Below are positions 8,266-15,837 of a stretch of 64,000 bases of DNA, in pieces. A model generated the notes under the pieces. The model ran no database searches and had not been told where the DNA came from. It saw nothing but the letters and a program-made list of their open reading frames with translations. Source of the DNA: JBKCUA01 sp046318675. GTDB lineage: Bacteria; Pseudomonadota; Alphaproteobacteria; JAJTHO01. Positions within the stretch are counted from its first letter, which is position 1; the number at the start of each line of letters is the position of its first letter. The DNA is taken from contig JBKCUA010000033.1 of the NCBI GenBank assembly GCA_046318675.1, forward strand, positions 66,998-130,997, written 5' to 3'. Both the position numbers and the translations under genes were made by a program.

Positions 8266-10074
8266 ATGAATGCTGATGCTCCCGCTTCCAAAGCCCCCGA
8301 TCCAGTAGTATTGTCCCGTAAAATGGCAGATATTGCTGTGCGTGGTCAGAAAGTCATGCAGCAAGTTCTAGAGCGCCAGCAAGCAGAGCAACAAGGTGGC
8401 CTTGGGATGGCCGATCCCCTTAATGTGGGTAGTGCGTTTCTCGATCTGACAACACAATTATGGAGTGATCCCACACGCTTGGTACAGGCGCAAATGGACT
8501 GGTGGCAACAATACATGATGCTGATTGGCCACACCACCCAGCGTTTTCTGGGTGATACCAACGTGACCCCGGTGGTAGAGATCGCTAAAGGTGACAAGCG
8601 TTTTAAAGACGCTGCGTGGAACGAGAGCCCGATGTTTGATTTTATTAAACAGTCGTATCTGTTGTCGGCGCAATGGCTTCTTGATCTTGTCCGCAACACC
8701 GAAGGGCTAGACACGAAGACAGCGCAAAAAGTGGATTTTTATACGCGTCAATTGGTAGATGCCTTGGCTCCGACGAATTTTTTATACACTAACCCTGAAG
8801 CCCTGCGTGCTACCTTTGAAAGTGGCGGTGAGAATCTCGTTGCCGGGCTAGAAAACTTTATCAGCGATCTGGAACGCGGTAAGGGCAGCCTAAAAATCTC
8901 CATGACTGATGTGAATCAGTTTGAGGTTGGGAAAAACCTAGCGATAACGCCGGGAAAAGTTGTTTTTGAGAATGAATTAATTCAGCTTATTCAATATACA
9001 CCCACGACAAAAGAGGTGGGCAAGATTCCGTTGCTTATCCTGCCGCCGTGGATCAACAAATACTATATTCTTGATTTGAGAGAGAAGAATTCTTTTGTGA
9101 AGTGGGCGGTGGATCAAGGCTTGACCGTGTATATGGTCTCTTGGGTGAACCCTGATGCTGATGATGCTGGCAAAACATTTGAAGATTATATGAATCTTGG
9201 GGCATTAACGGCATTAGAAAAAGTTAGGGAATTGTGCGGCGTTGATAAGGTTAGTATGATTGGCTATTGTCTGGGCGGAACATTGCTGGCTTGTGTGCTG
9301 GCGTGGCTGACGGCAAAGAAAAAAGTCGATCAGGTTGCCTCAGCAACATTTTTTACTACCATGCTTGATTTTAGCGAAGCAGGTGAATTGTCCGTATTTA
9401 TTGATGAAGCTCAGATTGCGGCACTGGAAGCTCGGATGAGCAAAAAGGGCTACCTCGACGGCTCGGAGATGGCCACCACGTTTAATATGCTGCGATCCAA
9501 CGATTTGATTTGGTCGTTTGTGGTAAACAATTATTTGCTTGGCAAGGAGCCGTTCCCTTTTGATTTGTTGTATTGGAACGCTGATTCAACCCGGATGCCG
9601 GCAGCGATGCACAGTTTTTATCTTCGCAATATGTACCAGCAAAATAAACTGGTGCAAAAAAATGGTGTCACATTGAATGGCGTAGGCATTGATATTCATA
9701 GCATTAAAACGCCGAGCTTTTTTCTTTCCACCGCAGAAGATCACATTGCTCCGTGGAAGTCCACGTATGTTGGGGCGCGGCTGCTGGCCGGGGATGTAAC
9801 ATTTTGCCTTGCGGCATCGGGGCATATTGCTGGGGTCGTTAACCCGCCCGCTAATCAGAAATACCATCACTGGATTACCGAGCATAAGCAGTTGCCCGTA
9901 GATGCCGATGCATGGCTTGCTAAGGCAAACCGGGTAGAAGGCTCGTGGTGGGCCGAATGGCGGGCATGGCTGACGCCTTTCTTGGAAGGAAATGTCCCGG
10001 CCCGGGCGATTGCCGAGCCGAAAGGGAAAAAACTCGAGGATGCACCGGGACGGTATGTAAAAGTGCGGTCTTAG
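8266..10074 (+). CDS. phaC: Class I poly(3-hydroxyalkanoate) synthase
   Basis: Polymerises 3-hydroxyacyl-CoA into polyhydroxyalkanoate on storage granules. The 602-residue length and single-subunit form fit class I PhaC. The lipase-like box GYCLGGT carries the nucleophilic cysteine (about residue 335); the catalytic aspartate lies in STAEDHIAPW and the histidine in ASGHIAGVVNPP. The N-terminal domain shows LWSDPTRLVQAQMDWWQQY. An AAAGGA site precedes the ATG. No phaA, phaB, phasin or phaR is nearby, so monomer supply is encoded elsewhere. Confidence 0.96.
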   Translation: MNADAPASKAPDPVVLSRKMADIAVRGQKVMQQVLERQQAEQQGGLGMADPLNVGSAFLDLTTQLWSDPTRLVQAQMDWWQQYMMLIGHTTQRFLGDTNVTPVVEIAKGDKRFKDAAWNESPMFDFIKQSYLLSAQWLLDLVRNTEGLDTKTAQKVDFYTRQLVDALAPTNFLYTNPEALRATFESGGENLVAGLENFISDLERGKGSLKISMTDVNQFEVGKNLAITPGKVVFENELIQLIQYTPTTKEVGKIPLLILPPWINKYYILDLREKNSFVKWAVDQGLTVYMVSWVNPDADDAGKTFEDYMNLGALTALEKVRELCGVDKVSMIGYCLGGTLLACVLAWLTAKKKVDQVASATFFTTMLDFSEAGELSVFIDEAQIAALEARMSKKGYLDGSEMATTFNMLRSNDLIWSFVVNNYLLGKEPFPFDLLYWNADSTRMPAAMHSFYLRNMYQQNKLVQKNGVTLNGVGIDIHSIKTPSFFLSTAEDHIAPWKSTYVGARLLAGDVTFCLAASGHIAGVVNPPANQKYHHWITEHKQLPVDADAWLAKANRVEGSWWAEWRAWLTPFLEGNVPARAIAEPKGKKLEDAPGRYVKVRS

Positions 10075-10102
10075 CAGATACATACGTGCGTTAGGGTTGC
10101 GG

Positions 10103-10132
10103 GAGTCCACATGAAAGTGGATTCTCTTTTTT
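10103..10132 (+). terminator. Intrinsic terminator after phaC
   Basis: An eight-pair hairpin, GAGTCCAC with GTGGATTC (one G-U pair) around ATGAAA, followed by TCTTTTTT, 29 bases after the phaC stop. Confidence 0.8.
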
Positions 10133-10227
10133 ACTGTAGCTTTTTTGTTACATTCGCTGTCTTTATTGCAAGCCGTTGAGAGAGCGTCTTTTGTTGCGGC
10201 GTTTTCTGCTTGCCTTTGGCGGCCTGG

Positions 10228-10275
10228 CTACTACATCTAGTAGCCGTTGCGCTGCTGACCTACTAGATATAGTAT
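10228..10275 (+). promoter_or_regulatory. Tandem NrdR boxes upstream of nrdA
   Basis: Two imperfect palindromes of 16 bp, CTACTACATCTAGTAG (10228-10243) and CTACTAGATATAGTAT (10260-10275), are separated by 16 bp, so their starts are 32 bp or three helical turns apart. That size and spacing is characteristic of NrdR operators, and the pair ends 46 bp before a ribonucleotide reductase start codon. NrdR is expected to repress nrdA when dATP is abundant. No nrdR gene is in the window. Confidence 0.85.
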
Positions 10276-10321
10276 TTCGCGGTGCGAATGCTTCTTAAAG
10301 ACCCCCAGGAGACTGAAAGTT

Positions 10322-12178
10322 ATGCTCGATCTTCTGCCTTCTGCCGATGCTGATGTTGTGCAGCGTCCTAGCGGCATCAAAGTTACCGTAGACCACCGTC
10401 GTGACGCGAAACTGACGGATTTTGGCCGGGCGGTGCTTGATGATCGCTATTTGTTGCCGGGGGAGACCTATCAGGATTTGTTCGCCCGGGTGGCAACGTA
10501 CTACGCCGATGATTCCGCCCATGCCCAGCGGCTGTATGATTACATCAGCAACCTGTGGTTCATGCCCGCCACGCCGGTGTTGTCCAACGGCGGGACGGAT
10601 CGCGGGTTGCCCATCTCCTGCTTTTTGAATGAGGCTAACGATAGTCTGAGTGGTATTGTGGATTTGTGGAATGAGAATGTCTGGCTGGCGGCCCGGGGCG
10701 GCGGCATTGGTAGCTATTGGGGCAACTTGCGATCCATCGGCGAAATGGTCAAAGGCAACGGCAAGACCAGCGGCGTTATTCCCTTTATCCGCGTGCAGGA
10801 TGCGCTCACCTTGGCCATCAGTCAGGGCAGCCTGCGCCGGGGCAGCGCGGCGGTGTACCTCCCCGTGCGCCACCCGGAGATTGAGGAGTTCATTGAGCTG
10901 CGCCGTCCGACCGGCGGGGATCCCAACCGCAAGGCCCTCAACCTCCACCACGGGGTGCTGATTCCTGATGCCTTCATGCGGGCGGTGGAGGAGGATCAAG
11001 AATGGGCGTTGCTCAGCCCTAAAGACGGCACGATTATCCGGAAAATCTCGGCGCGCAGCTTATGGATTCGGATTTTGACAGCCCGAATTGAAACCGGTGA
11101 GCCGTATATTGTCTTTATCGATCACGTCAACCGGGCGATCCCGGAGCATCACAAGCTCGCCGGCCTGATGGTCAAGACCTCCAACCTGTGCAGCGAGATT
11201 ACGCTCCCCACCGGGCTGGACGGTGATGGGAAAGAGCGCACTGCCGTGTGTTGCCTGTCTTCCTTGAACCTTGAGACCTACCAAGAATGGGAGAATCAGC
11301 CCCAGTTTATTGAAGATTGCCTGAGGTTTCTCGACAATGTCTTGACCGACTTTATTAACAACGCCCCCGATTCCATGAGCAAGGCGAAATACGCCGCAAT
11401 GCGGGAGCGTTCGGTGGGACTGGGCGTCATGGGCTTTCACTCCTTCTTGCAGGCCAACTCCATCCCCTTTGAGTCGGCTCAGGCCAAAAGCTGGAACTTC
11501 CGGATGTTTCGCCACATCAAGACCCAGGCGGATTTGGCCTCACGAGAGCTGGCCTTAGAGCGCGGTGCCTGCCCCGACGCCGCCGACTTCGGAATTAATG
11601 AGCGTTTCTCGAACAAGATAGCCATTGCCCCGACGGCCTCGATTTCCATTATCTGCGGCGGCTCCTCACCCGGAATTGAGCCGATTGTGGCGAATAGCTT
11701 CACCCACAAAACCCTGTCGGGATCGTTTGTGGTGCGCAACCGTCATCTGGAAATGTTGCTCACGGAGCGCGGCCAGAACACCGACGCCGTCTGGTCGTCC
11801 ATCTCCACCCATGAGGGTTCGGTGCAGCATCTCGATTTCCTTGATGAGCATGAAAAGGCCGTCTTCCGCACGGCGTTTGAGCTGGATCAACGCTGGCTCA
11901 TTGACCTTGCCGGGGATCGCACCCCGTATGTCTGCCAAGCCCAGTCCCTCAATATCTTTGTCCCGGCGGATATTCACAAGCGCGACCTGCACCAGATTCA
12001 CCTCATGGCGTGGAAGCGCGGCGTCAAGTCTCTCTATTACTGCCGTTCCAAGTCCTTGCAGCGTCCCGATGTCGTGGCCACCCCGACGCTGGGTGTCCCG
12101 GCGGAGATTGTGGTGGATTCCAGTGCCACCGGGGCAGGGGAGGGGGGGAAGTATGAGGAGTGTCTGGCGTGTCAGTGA
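10322..12178 (+). CDS. nrdA: Class I ribonucleoside-diphosphate reductase, alpha subunit
   Basis: Reduces ribonucleotides to deoxyribonucleotides. Residues expected of a class I alpha subunit are visible: the redox pair partner in PISC (C100), the thiyl-radical site NLCSE (C290, E292), the second redox cysteine at C310/C311, the radical-relay tyrosine pair in SLYYC (about 572-573), and a C-terminal CLAC (C614, C617) that re-reduces the active site. At 618 residues it lacks the N-terminal ATP cone of long NrdA proteins, so overall activity control by dATP at this subunit is unlikely. A CAGGAG ribosome-binding site precedes the ATG. The radical-generating beta subunit nrdB is not adjacent. Two NrdR boxes lie upstream. 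Confidence 0.93.
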   Translation: MLDLLPSADADVVQRPSGIKVTVDHRRDAKLTDFGRAVLDDRYLLPGETYQDLFARVATYYADDSAHAQRLYDYISNLWFMPATPVLSNGGTDRGLPISCFLNEANDSLSGIVDLWNENVWLAARGGGIGSYWGNLRSIGEMVKGNGKTSGVIPFIRVQDALTLAISQGSLRRGSAAVYLPVRHPEIEEFIELRRPTGGDPNRKALNLHHGVLIPDAFMRAVEEDQEWALLSPKDGTIIRKISARSLWIRILTARIETGEPYIVFIDHVNRAIPEHHKLAGLMVKTSNLCSEITLPTGLDGDGKERTAVCCLSSLNLETYQEWENQPQFIEDCLRFLDNVLTDFINNAPDSMSKAKYAAMRERSVGLGVMGFHSFLQANSIPFESAQAKSWNFRMFRHIKTQADLASRELALERGACPDAADFGINERFSNKIAIAPTASISIICGGSSPGIEPIVANSFTHKTLSGSFVVRNRHLEMLLTERGQNTDAVWSSISTHEGSVQHLDFLDEHEKAVFRTAFELDQRWLIDLAGDRTPYVCQAQSLNIFVPADIHKRDLHQIHLMAWKRGVKSLYYCRSKSLQRPDVVATPTLGVPAEIVVDSSATGAGEGGKYEECLACQ

Positions 12179-12199
12179 GAAGCGGGGGGCTTGTATAGG

Positions 12200-12242
12200 T
12201 CTGTCGTCTTCGCGAGTGCCGTAAGGCGCGCGGCGATCCAGT
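12200..12242. repeat. Possible dispersed palindromic repeat unit
   Basis: The stretch from TGTCGTCTTCGCGAG to GGCGATCCAG resembles a type of short intergenic palindromic unit common in many bacterial genomes (GTCATTGCGAG to GCGATCC pattern). Only this copy was noticed in the window, so the call rests on resemblance. It sits just after nrdA and just before the larger repeat cluster. Confidence 0.35.
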
Positions 12243-12319
12243 AAGATTATTTTGGCTCTTTTCCAGCATGAGCGGGTTATAATGCTATTGCTTTGAATGA
12301 AGATAACCGCTGCCTGTTG

Positions 12320-12471
12320 CTCCCTTCCCCCGCTTGCGGGGGAAGGTGAGGAAGGGGTTGTTAACAATAAGAAAAACCAATTATTTTCAACCCCCCCCCC
12401 CCCCCGCAAGGCCATCGGCCTTGCGCCTCCCTCGCTACGCAGGGGAGGGGGCTACACCGAGCACTTCAATA
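12320..12471. repeat. Composite palindromic repeat: two inverted units around a C15 tract and a hairpin
   Basis: The intergenic region holds a forward unit (12320-12380: CCCGCTTGCGGG palindrome, then AAGGTGAGGAAGGGG and AATAAGAAAAACCAA), a run of 15 C (12391-12405), a perfect hairpin GCAAGGCC-ATC-GGCCTTGC (12406-12424), and an inverted unit (12426-12471) ending in the complement of TTGAAGTGCTCGGT. Related units occur at 19641-19690 and 39786-39859. No gene is seen between nrdA (12178) and the next gene (12496); short frames across it only read through the repeat. Confidence 0.75.
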
Positions 12472-12495
12472 GACTCAGATGATACGAAAGCTGCT

Positions 12496-13221
12496 CTAAC
12501 TATTCTGTCTTTGCTGAGCCAGCATCATATACATTTGTAAGGCTTCCGAAGAGAGCGCATCCGGTGCTTTCTCTGTGTTCATTGTAGATTGCTTGCCCAT
12601 AAATTCCACAAAAGCACCCATTGCGTTGTGCCCAGCATTGCTGCTGCTTGCCGCAGCGGCAGATAAAGATTGCCCCAGTGCCACACCAGTCTTGGCGGTT
12701 ATTTCCTGTGCATTCTCCGTCAAGGCCTTGCTTGCAGCATCAACAAACTTGAGAACAGCAGGCGTAAGTTGCTCTTTTTGATCTTGCGCCATATTGGCAA
12801 CAGTCTCAACCAATGCCACTAGGTGCGGCGCTGTCAATTCTCCACCTTTGTTAACAATTTCATTCAGGGCACGAATTTTCGCCTCCACCAACACCGCTGA
12901 GGCATTACCAATGACAGCGCCAGCAAGATATGCAACCTCCGGCGCGATGTCCAACCCTGCATTGGGATCATTCGCATTCGCCGCCGCAGAAGAATCGAAC
13001 ACGGAGTAAGATTGAGGGTCTCTGTCTTGTGAGACCAAATATTTATTATAAGCTTCTTGTGCTGCTTCAGTTTGTAAATATTTTTGCTCTTCTCTGGTCA
13101 TTGATACAATGGCAAATTTTTCATTAGGAAGAGCCACTATCACAGGCACAAGTCTTTTGTCTTCAGCCGCCCGAGCTTCTGCAGAAGACTGTCTCTCTAC
13201 AACCGCAACCGCCAAAAACAC
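12496..13221 (-). CDS. Hypothetical protein, helical, Ala-rich
   Basis: Not recognised. The 241-residue product is mostly predicted-helix type sequence rich in Ala, Glu and Gln, with VPVIVALPNEKFAIV near the N-terminus, a middle region EVAYLAGAVIGNASAVLVEAKIRAL (about residues 92-116) and a Ser/Ala-rich stretch SLSAAAASSSNAG (about 193-205). No cysteines, no catalytic motif, no clear membrane helix. The frame can start only at GTG 13221 or further in (ATG 13101); an ATG at 13228 with a better position is in another frame, so the true N-terminus or a small frameshift is uncertain. It lies alone, convergent with the repeat cluster and divergent from kdsD. Confidence 0.6.
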   Translation of the reverse strand: MFLAVAVVERQSSAEARAAEDKRLVPVIVALPNEKFAIVSMTREEQKYLQTEAAQEAYNKYLVSQDRDPQSYSVFDSSAAANANDPNAGLDIAPEVAYLAGAVIGNASAVLVEAKIRALNEIVNKGGELTAPHLVALVETVANMAQDQKEQLTPAVLKFVDAASKALTENAQEITAKTGVALGQSLSAAAASSSNAGHNAMGAFVEFMGKQSTMNTEKAPDALSSEALQMYMMLAQQRQNS

Positions 13222-13337
13222 CTTTCATGTTTAGTTTTTTTGCCTTTATTTTTAACAATTATCAATTTTTATTTGATGATAATAACAAACGTCAGCTTTA
13301 TTGAAGTTTTTACGCCAGTGTGCTATTGGAAACAGGT

Positions 13338-14339
13338 ATGACAAAAACCTCTGTTAAACCAATGCTAAAGCCTGTTTCTTCCATTAAAAACCACCAGGCC
13401 GTGGGCCAGCGCGTGCTGCGCATTGAGGCCGAGGGTATTCTCAAGCTGTGCTATGCCTTGGACGAGGCGTTTGCCGAGGCGACGGAACTGTTTGCCGGGG
13501 TGCAGGGCCGGGTGGTCCTCACCGGGATGGGCAAAAGTGGCCATATTGCCCATAAGATTGCCGCCACCTTGGCCTCCTTGGGGACGCCGTCGTTTTTTTT
13601 GCACCCGGCGGAGGCGGCCCACGGGGATTTGGGGATGCTCACCGACGGGGACGCCGTGCTGGCGTTGTCGGATTCTGGGGAAAGCCCGGAATTGGCTAGT
13701 GTGCTTAATTATGCGGCCCGGCGGCAGATTCCCGTGGTGGGCATTACCCGCGCCGCGAAAAGCACCTTGGGGCAGGCGAGTCAGGTGGTGTTGCTGCTTC
13801 CGGTGGCGGAGCCTGCGTGTCCGCTGCGTCTAGCCCCCACTACCACCACCACGATGATGCTGGCCCTCGGGGATGCCCTTGCGGTGGCCTTGCTGGAGCG
13901 GCGGGGCTTTACTGCTGATGATTACCGGGAATTTCACCCTGGCGGTCAGCTGGGCCAACGCCTGCGCCGGGTGGCGGAAGTCATGCACAAGGACGCCGAT
14001 ATGCCGGTGGTAACGCCGGAAACATCGGTGCAGGATGCACTCTTGGAGATGACCGCCAAGCGGCTTGGCTGCACCGGAGTGGTGGATACTAACGGCGGCT
14101 TGTTGGGGATTATTACCGATGGCGATTTGCGGCGGCACATGGATCGCGATCTGCGTACCCTCAGCGCGGCGGACATCATGAGCCGTACGCCCAAGACGAT
14201 TACGGCCAGCGCGTTTTTGCAATATGCCCTGGCTACTATGGAGGACGCCAGCATTACGGTGCTGTTTGTGGTGGATGAGGGTAATAAACCTCTAGGCGTT
14301 GTCCATATTCATGATTTGTTACGGGCAGGAGTGGCTTAA
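13338..14339 (+). CDS. kdsD: Arabinose-5-phosphate isomerase (KdsD/KpsF family)
   Basis: Interconverts ribulose 5-phosphate and arabinose 5-phosphate, the first step to Kdo of the lipopolysaccharide core. An N-terminal SIS sugar-isomerase domain shows VVLTGMGKSGHIAHKIAATLASLGTPS (about residues 52-78), HPAEAAHGDLGM and ALSDSGESPEL; two CBS domains follow from about residue 205 (VMHKDADMPVV and IMSRTPKTITA). The ATG at 13338 is preferred over an in-frame GTG at 13320. lptC starts 5 bp after the stop, so kdsD-lptC-lptA form one LPS operon. Confidence 0.95.
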   Translation: MTKTSVKPMLKPVSSIKNHQAVGQRVLRIEAEGILKLCYALDEAFAEATELFAGVQGRVVLTGMGKSGHIAHKIAATLASLGTPSFFLHPAEAAHGDLGMLTDGDAVLALSDSGESPELASVLNYAARRQIPVVGITRAAKSTLGQASQVVLLLPVAEPACPLRLAPTTTTTMMLALGDALAVALLERRGFTADDYREFHPGGQLGQRLRRVAEVMHKDADMPVVTPETSVQDALLEMTAKRLGCTGVVDTNGGLLGIITDGDLRRHMDRDLRTLSAADIMSRTPKTITASAFLQYALATMEDASITVLFVVDEGNKPLGVVHIHDLLRAGVA

Positions 14340-14343
14340 TATC

Positions 14344-14952
14344 ATGGCTAATATCTTGCCTTCGTATTATTCTGGGGTTGTGCGGGTGGCGCGCTATGGT
14401 CTTCCGGTGCTGGGGACGTTGCTGGTGGGTACGATTGTTGGGTTTAGTATTATGGCGGATGCGGATGCGGGGCGGGTTGGTGTTGTTGCTGAAAATAGTA
14501 TCGGTGTTGCGGGTCGGGTGTTGATGCCCCGGCTTTACGGCGTGGACAAGCAAAATCGCCCCTTTGTGGTGACGGCGGCCAGCGCGGAAACCGAACCGGA
14601 TACTAGTACAGCAACGCCGGATTTGCTGCTTCATGATATTAATGCGGGTTTTAAGTTGGGGAGTCAGGATCCAGTGGCCTTGGTGGCTACTCACGGTACT
14701 TATAATGGTACTGCGGGAGAGATAGATTTAGGCGGTAAGGTTGCTGTGCGTAATGGTCAGGGTACTACCCTAGAGGGGGTAAGTGCGGTTGTTGATGTGG
14801 ATAGTCGCACCGCGGTTAGTAATGATCCTGTTACTGCAACGACCAAAACCCGGCGACTGGATGCGGCGGGGGTAGAGATTCTTGATGGTGGAAATCTCAT
14901 TGTTTTTAAAGGAAAAACATCCGTATCACCATTGCCCGTGCAAGTACCATAA
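14344..14952 (+). CDS. lptC: LptC, LPS-export periplasmic bridge protein
   Basis: Inner-membrane-anchored component of the Lpt bridge, receiving LPS from LptBFG and passing it to LptA. One N-terminal membrane helix (about residues 16-37, YGLPVLGTLLVGTIVGFSI) precedes a beta-jellyroll periplasmic domain with repeated patterns of the type VALVATHGTYNGTAGEIDLGG and DVDSRTAVSNDPVTAT. Sequence similarity across LptC proteins is low, so the call leans on topology and on position between kdsD and lptA. The start at 14344 avoids running into kdsD; the stop overlaps the lptA start by one base (TAATG). Confidence 0.85.
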   Translation: MANILPSYYSGVVRVARYGLPVLGTLLVGTIVGFSIMADADAGRVGVVAENSIGVAGRVLMPRLYGVDKQNRPFVVTAASAETEPDTSTATPDLLLHDINAGFKLGSQDPVALVATHGTYNGTAGEIDLGGKVAVRNGQGTTLEGVSAVVDVDSRTAVSNDPVTATTKTRRLDAAGVEILDGGNLIVFKGKTSVSPLPVQVP

Positions 14953-15830
14953 TGATGCGCATTGTAGTGAGTGACATAATCAAAAGTATATTTTTAACTC
15001 GCACCCGGTGCAAAGCAACGCGCTATAGTCTTTTTTTTATGGTGATTTTATGGTCAGGGACAACTCTGGCGCAGACGAGCAGTGCCCTGAAAAACGCTAT
15101 TGAAGATACTCCTTTTGAAATTGAATCCGCCAGTGGGATTGAATGGCAGCCTGAGGCCAATATGGTGCGTGCTAGTGGTGCAGTGCGGTTGCGCCTAGGG
15201 GAGCATGTGTTGCAGGCGGATACTGTCGCGGCAACTTGGAAAAAAGATACCCCAACAGAACAACAGGAGACGATATCGGCATTGGAACGTCTTACTGCCG
15301 AAGGCCATGTGGTGAGTCAAAGCCCTGATGGCAATGCGGGCGGGGATAGCGTTGTTTATGAGGCTGCGACGGGGCGGCTGATGTTGCAGGGGAGTCCGGC
15401 TTTTGTGGAGGATGCGAAACAACGGCGATTGCAGGCGAAAACGCTAGTCTATAATCAAAGTACAAATCGGTTGCTTGCTCAGCCCAACGCAACTATTGCA
15501 ACGCCCACGGTGAATCTTGATGCTGAAACAATTGAGGCTTTTTTTAAAGCCGATGCTGATAAAAAAACAACGTTGGAGCGGGCAGTGGCCAAGGGTTCTG
15601 TAGTGGTGCGGACGGCGACGGAACGGCTGCTGGGCGATGCGGCGACCTATGAGGCGGCAACGGGGATTGCGGTGCTCACCGGCGCGACGGTTCGCCTTGA
15701 GCGCGGCAAGAGCTACCTTGTCGGCAACCGCGCCGATATTAACATGAATACTGGCATCAGCACCATGCACCAAACCGCTGGTGATGGCCGGGTGCGCGGA
15801 CAGATTGTTCCCGCCTCTAAGAATCCTTAA
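14952..15830 (+). CDS. lptA: LptA/OstA-like LPS-transport periplasmic protein
   Basis: Periplasmic protein whose beta-jellyroll units carry LPS to the outer membrane. A signal peptide (about residues 24-41, ending GTTLAQ) is followed by OstA-type segments: IEWQPEANMVRASGAVRLRLG, VLQADTVAATW, VVYEAATGRLMLQGSPAF and DAATYEAATGIAVLTG, showing two to three repeats of the unit. At 292 residues it is longer than E. coli LptA (185), as in many alphaproteobacteria. In related genomes lptB and rpoN usually follow; here the next gene is on the opposite strand and ends 8 bp away. Confidence 0.88.
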   Translation: MMRIVVSDIIKSIFLTRTRCKATRYSLFFMVILWSGTTLAQTSSALKNAIEDTPFEIESASGIEWQPEANMVRASGAVRLRLGEHVLQADTVAATWKKDTPTEQQETISALERLTAEGHVVSQSPDGNAGGDSVVYEAATGRLMLQGSPAFVEDAKQRRLQAKTLVYNQSTNRLLAQPNATIATPTVNLDAETIEAFFKADADKKTTLERAVAKGSVVVRTATERLLGDAATYEAATGIAVLTGATVRLERGKSYLVGNRADINMNTGISTMHQTAGDGRVRGQIVPASKNP

Positions 15831-15837
15831 GTTATTC

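Noticed and set aside
10295..10999. Minus-strand frame of 234 codons opposite nrdA
   Set aside because: Antisense to strongly conserved nrdA and runs over the NrdR-box leader; no motif.
12297..12540. Short plus-strand frames of 61 and 68 codons after nrdA
   Set aside because: They only translate the palindromic repeat and poly-C tract.
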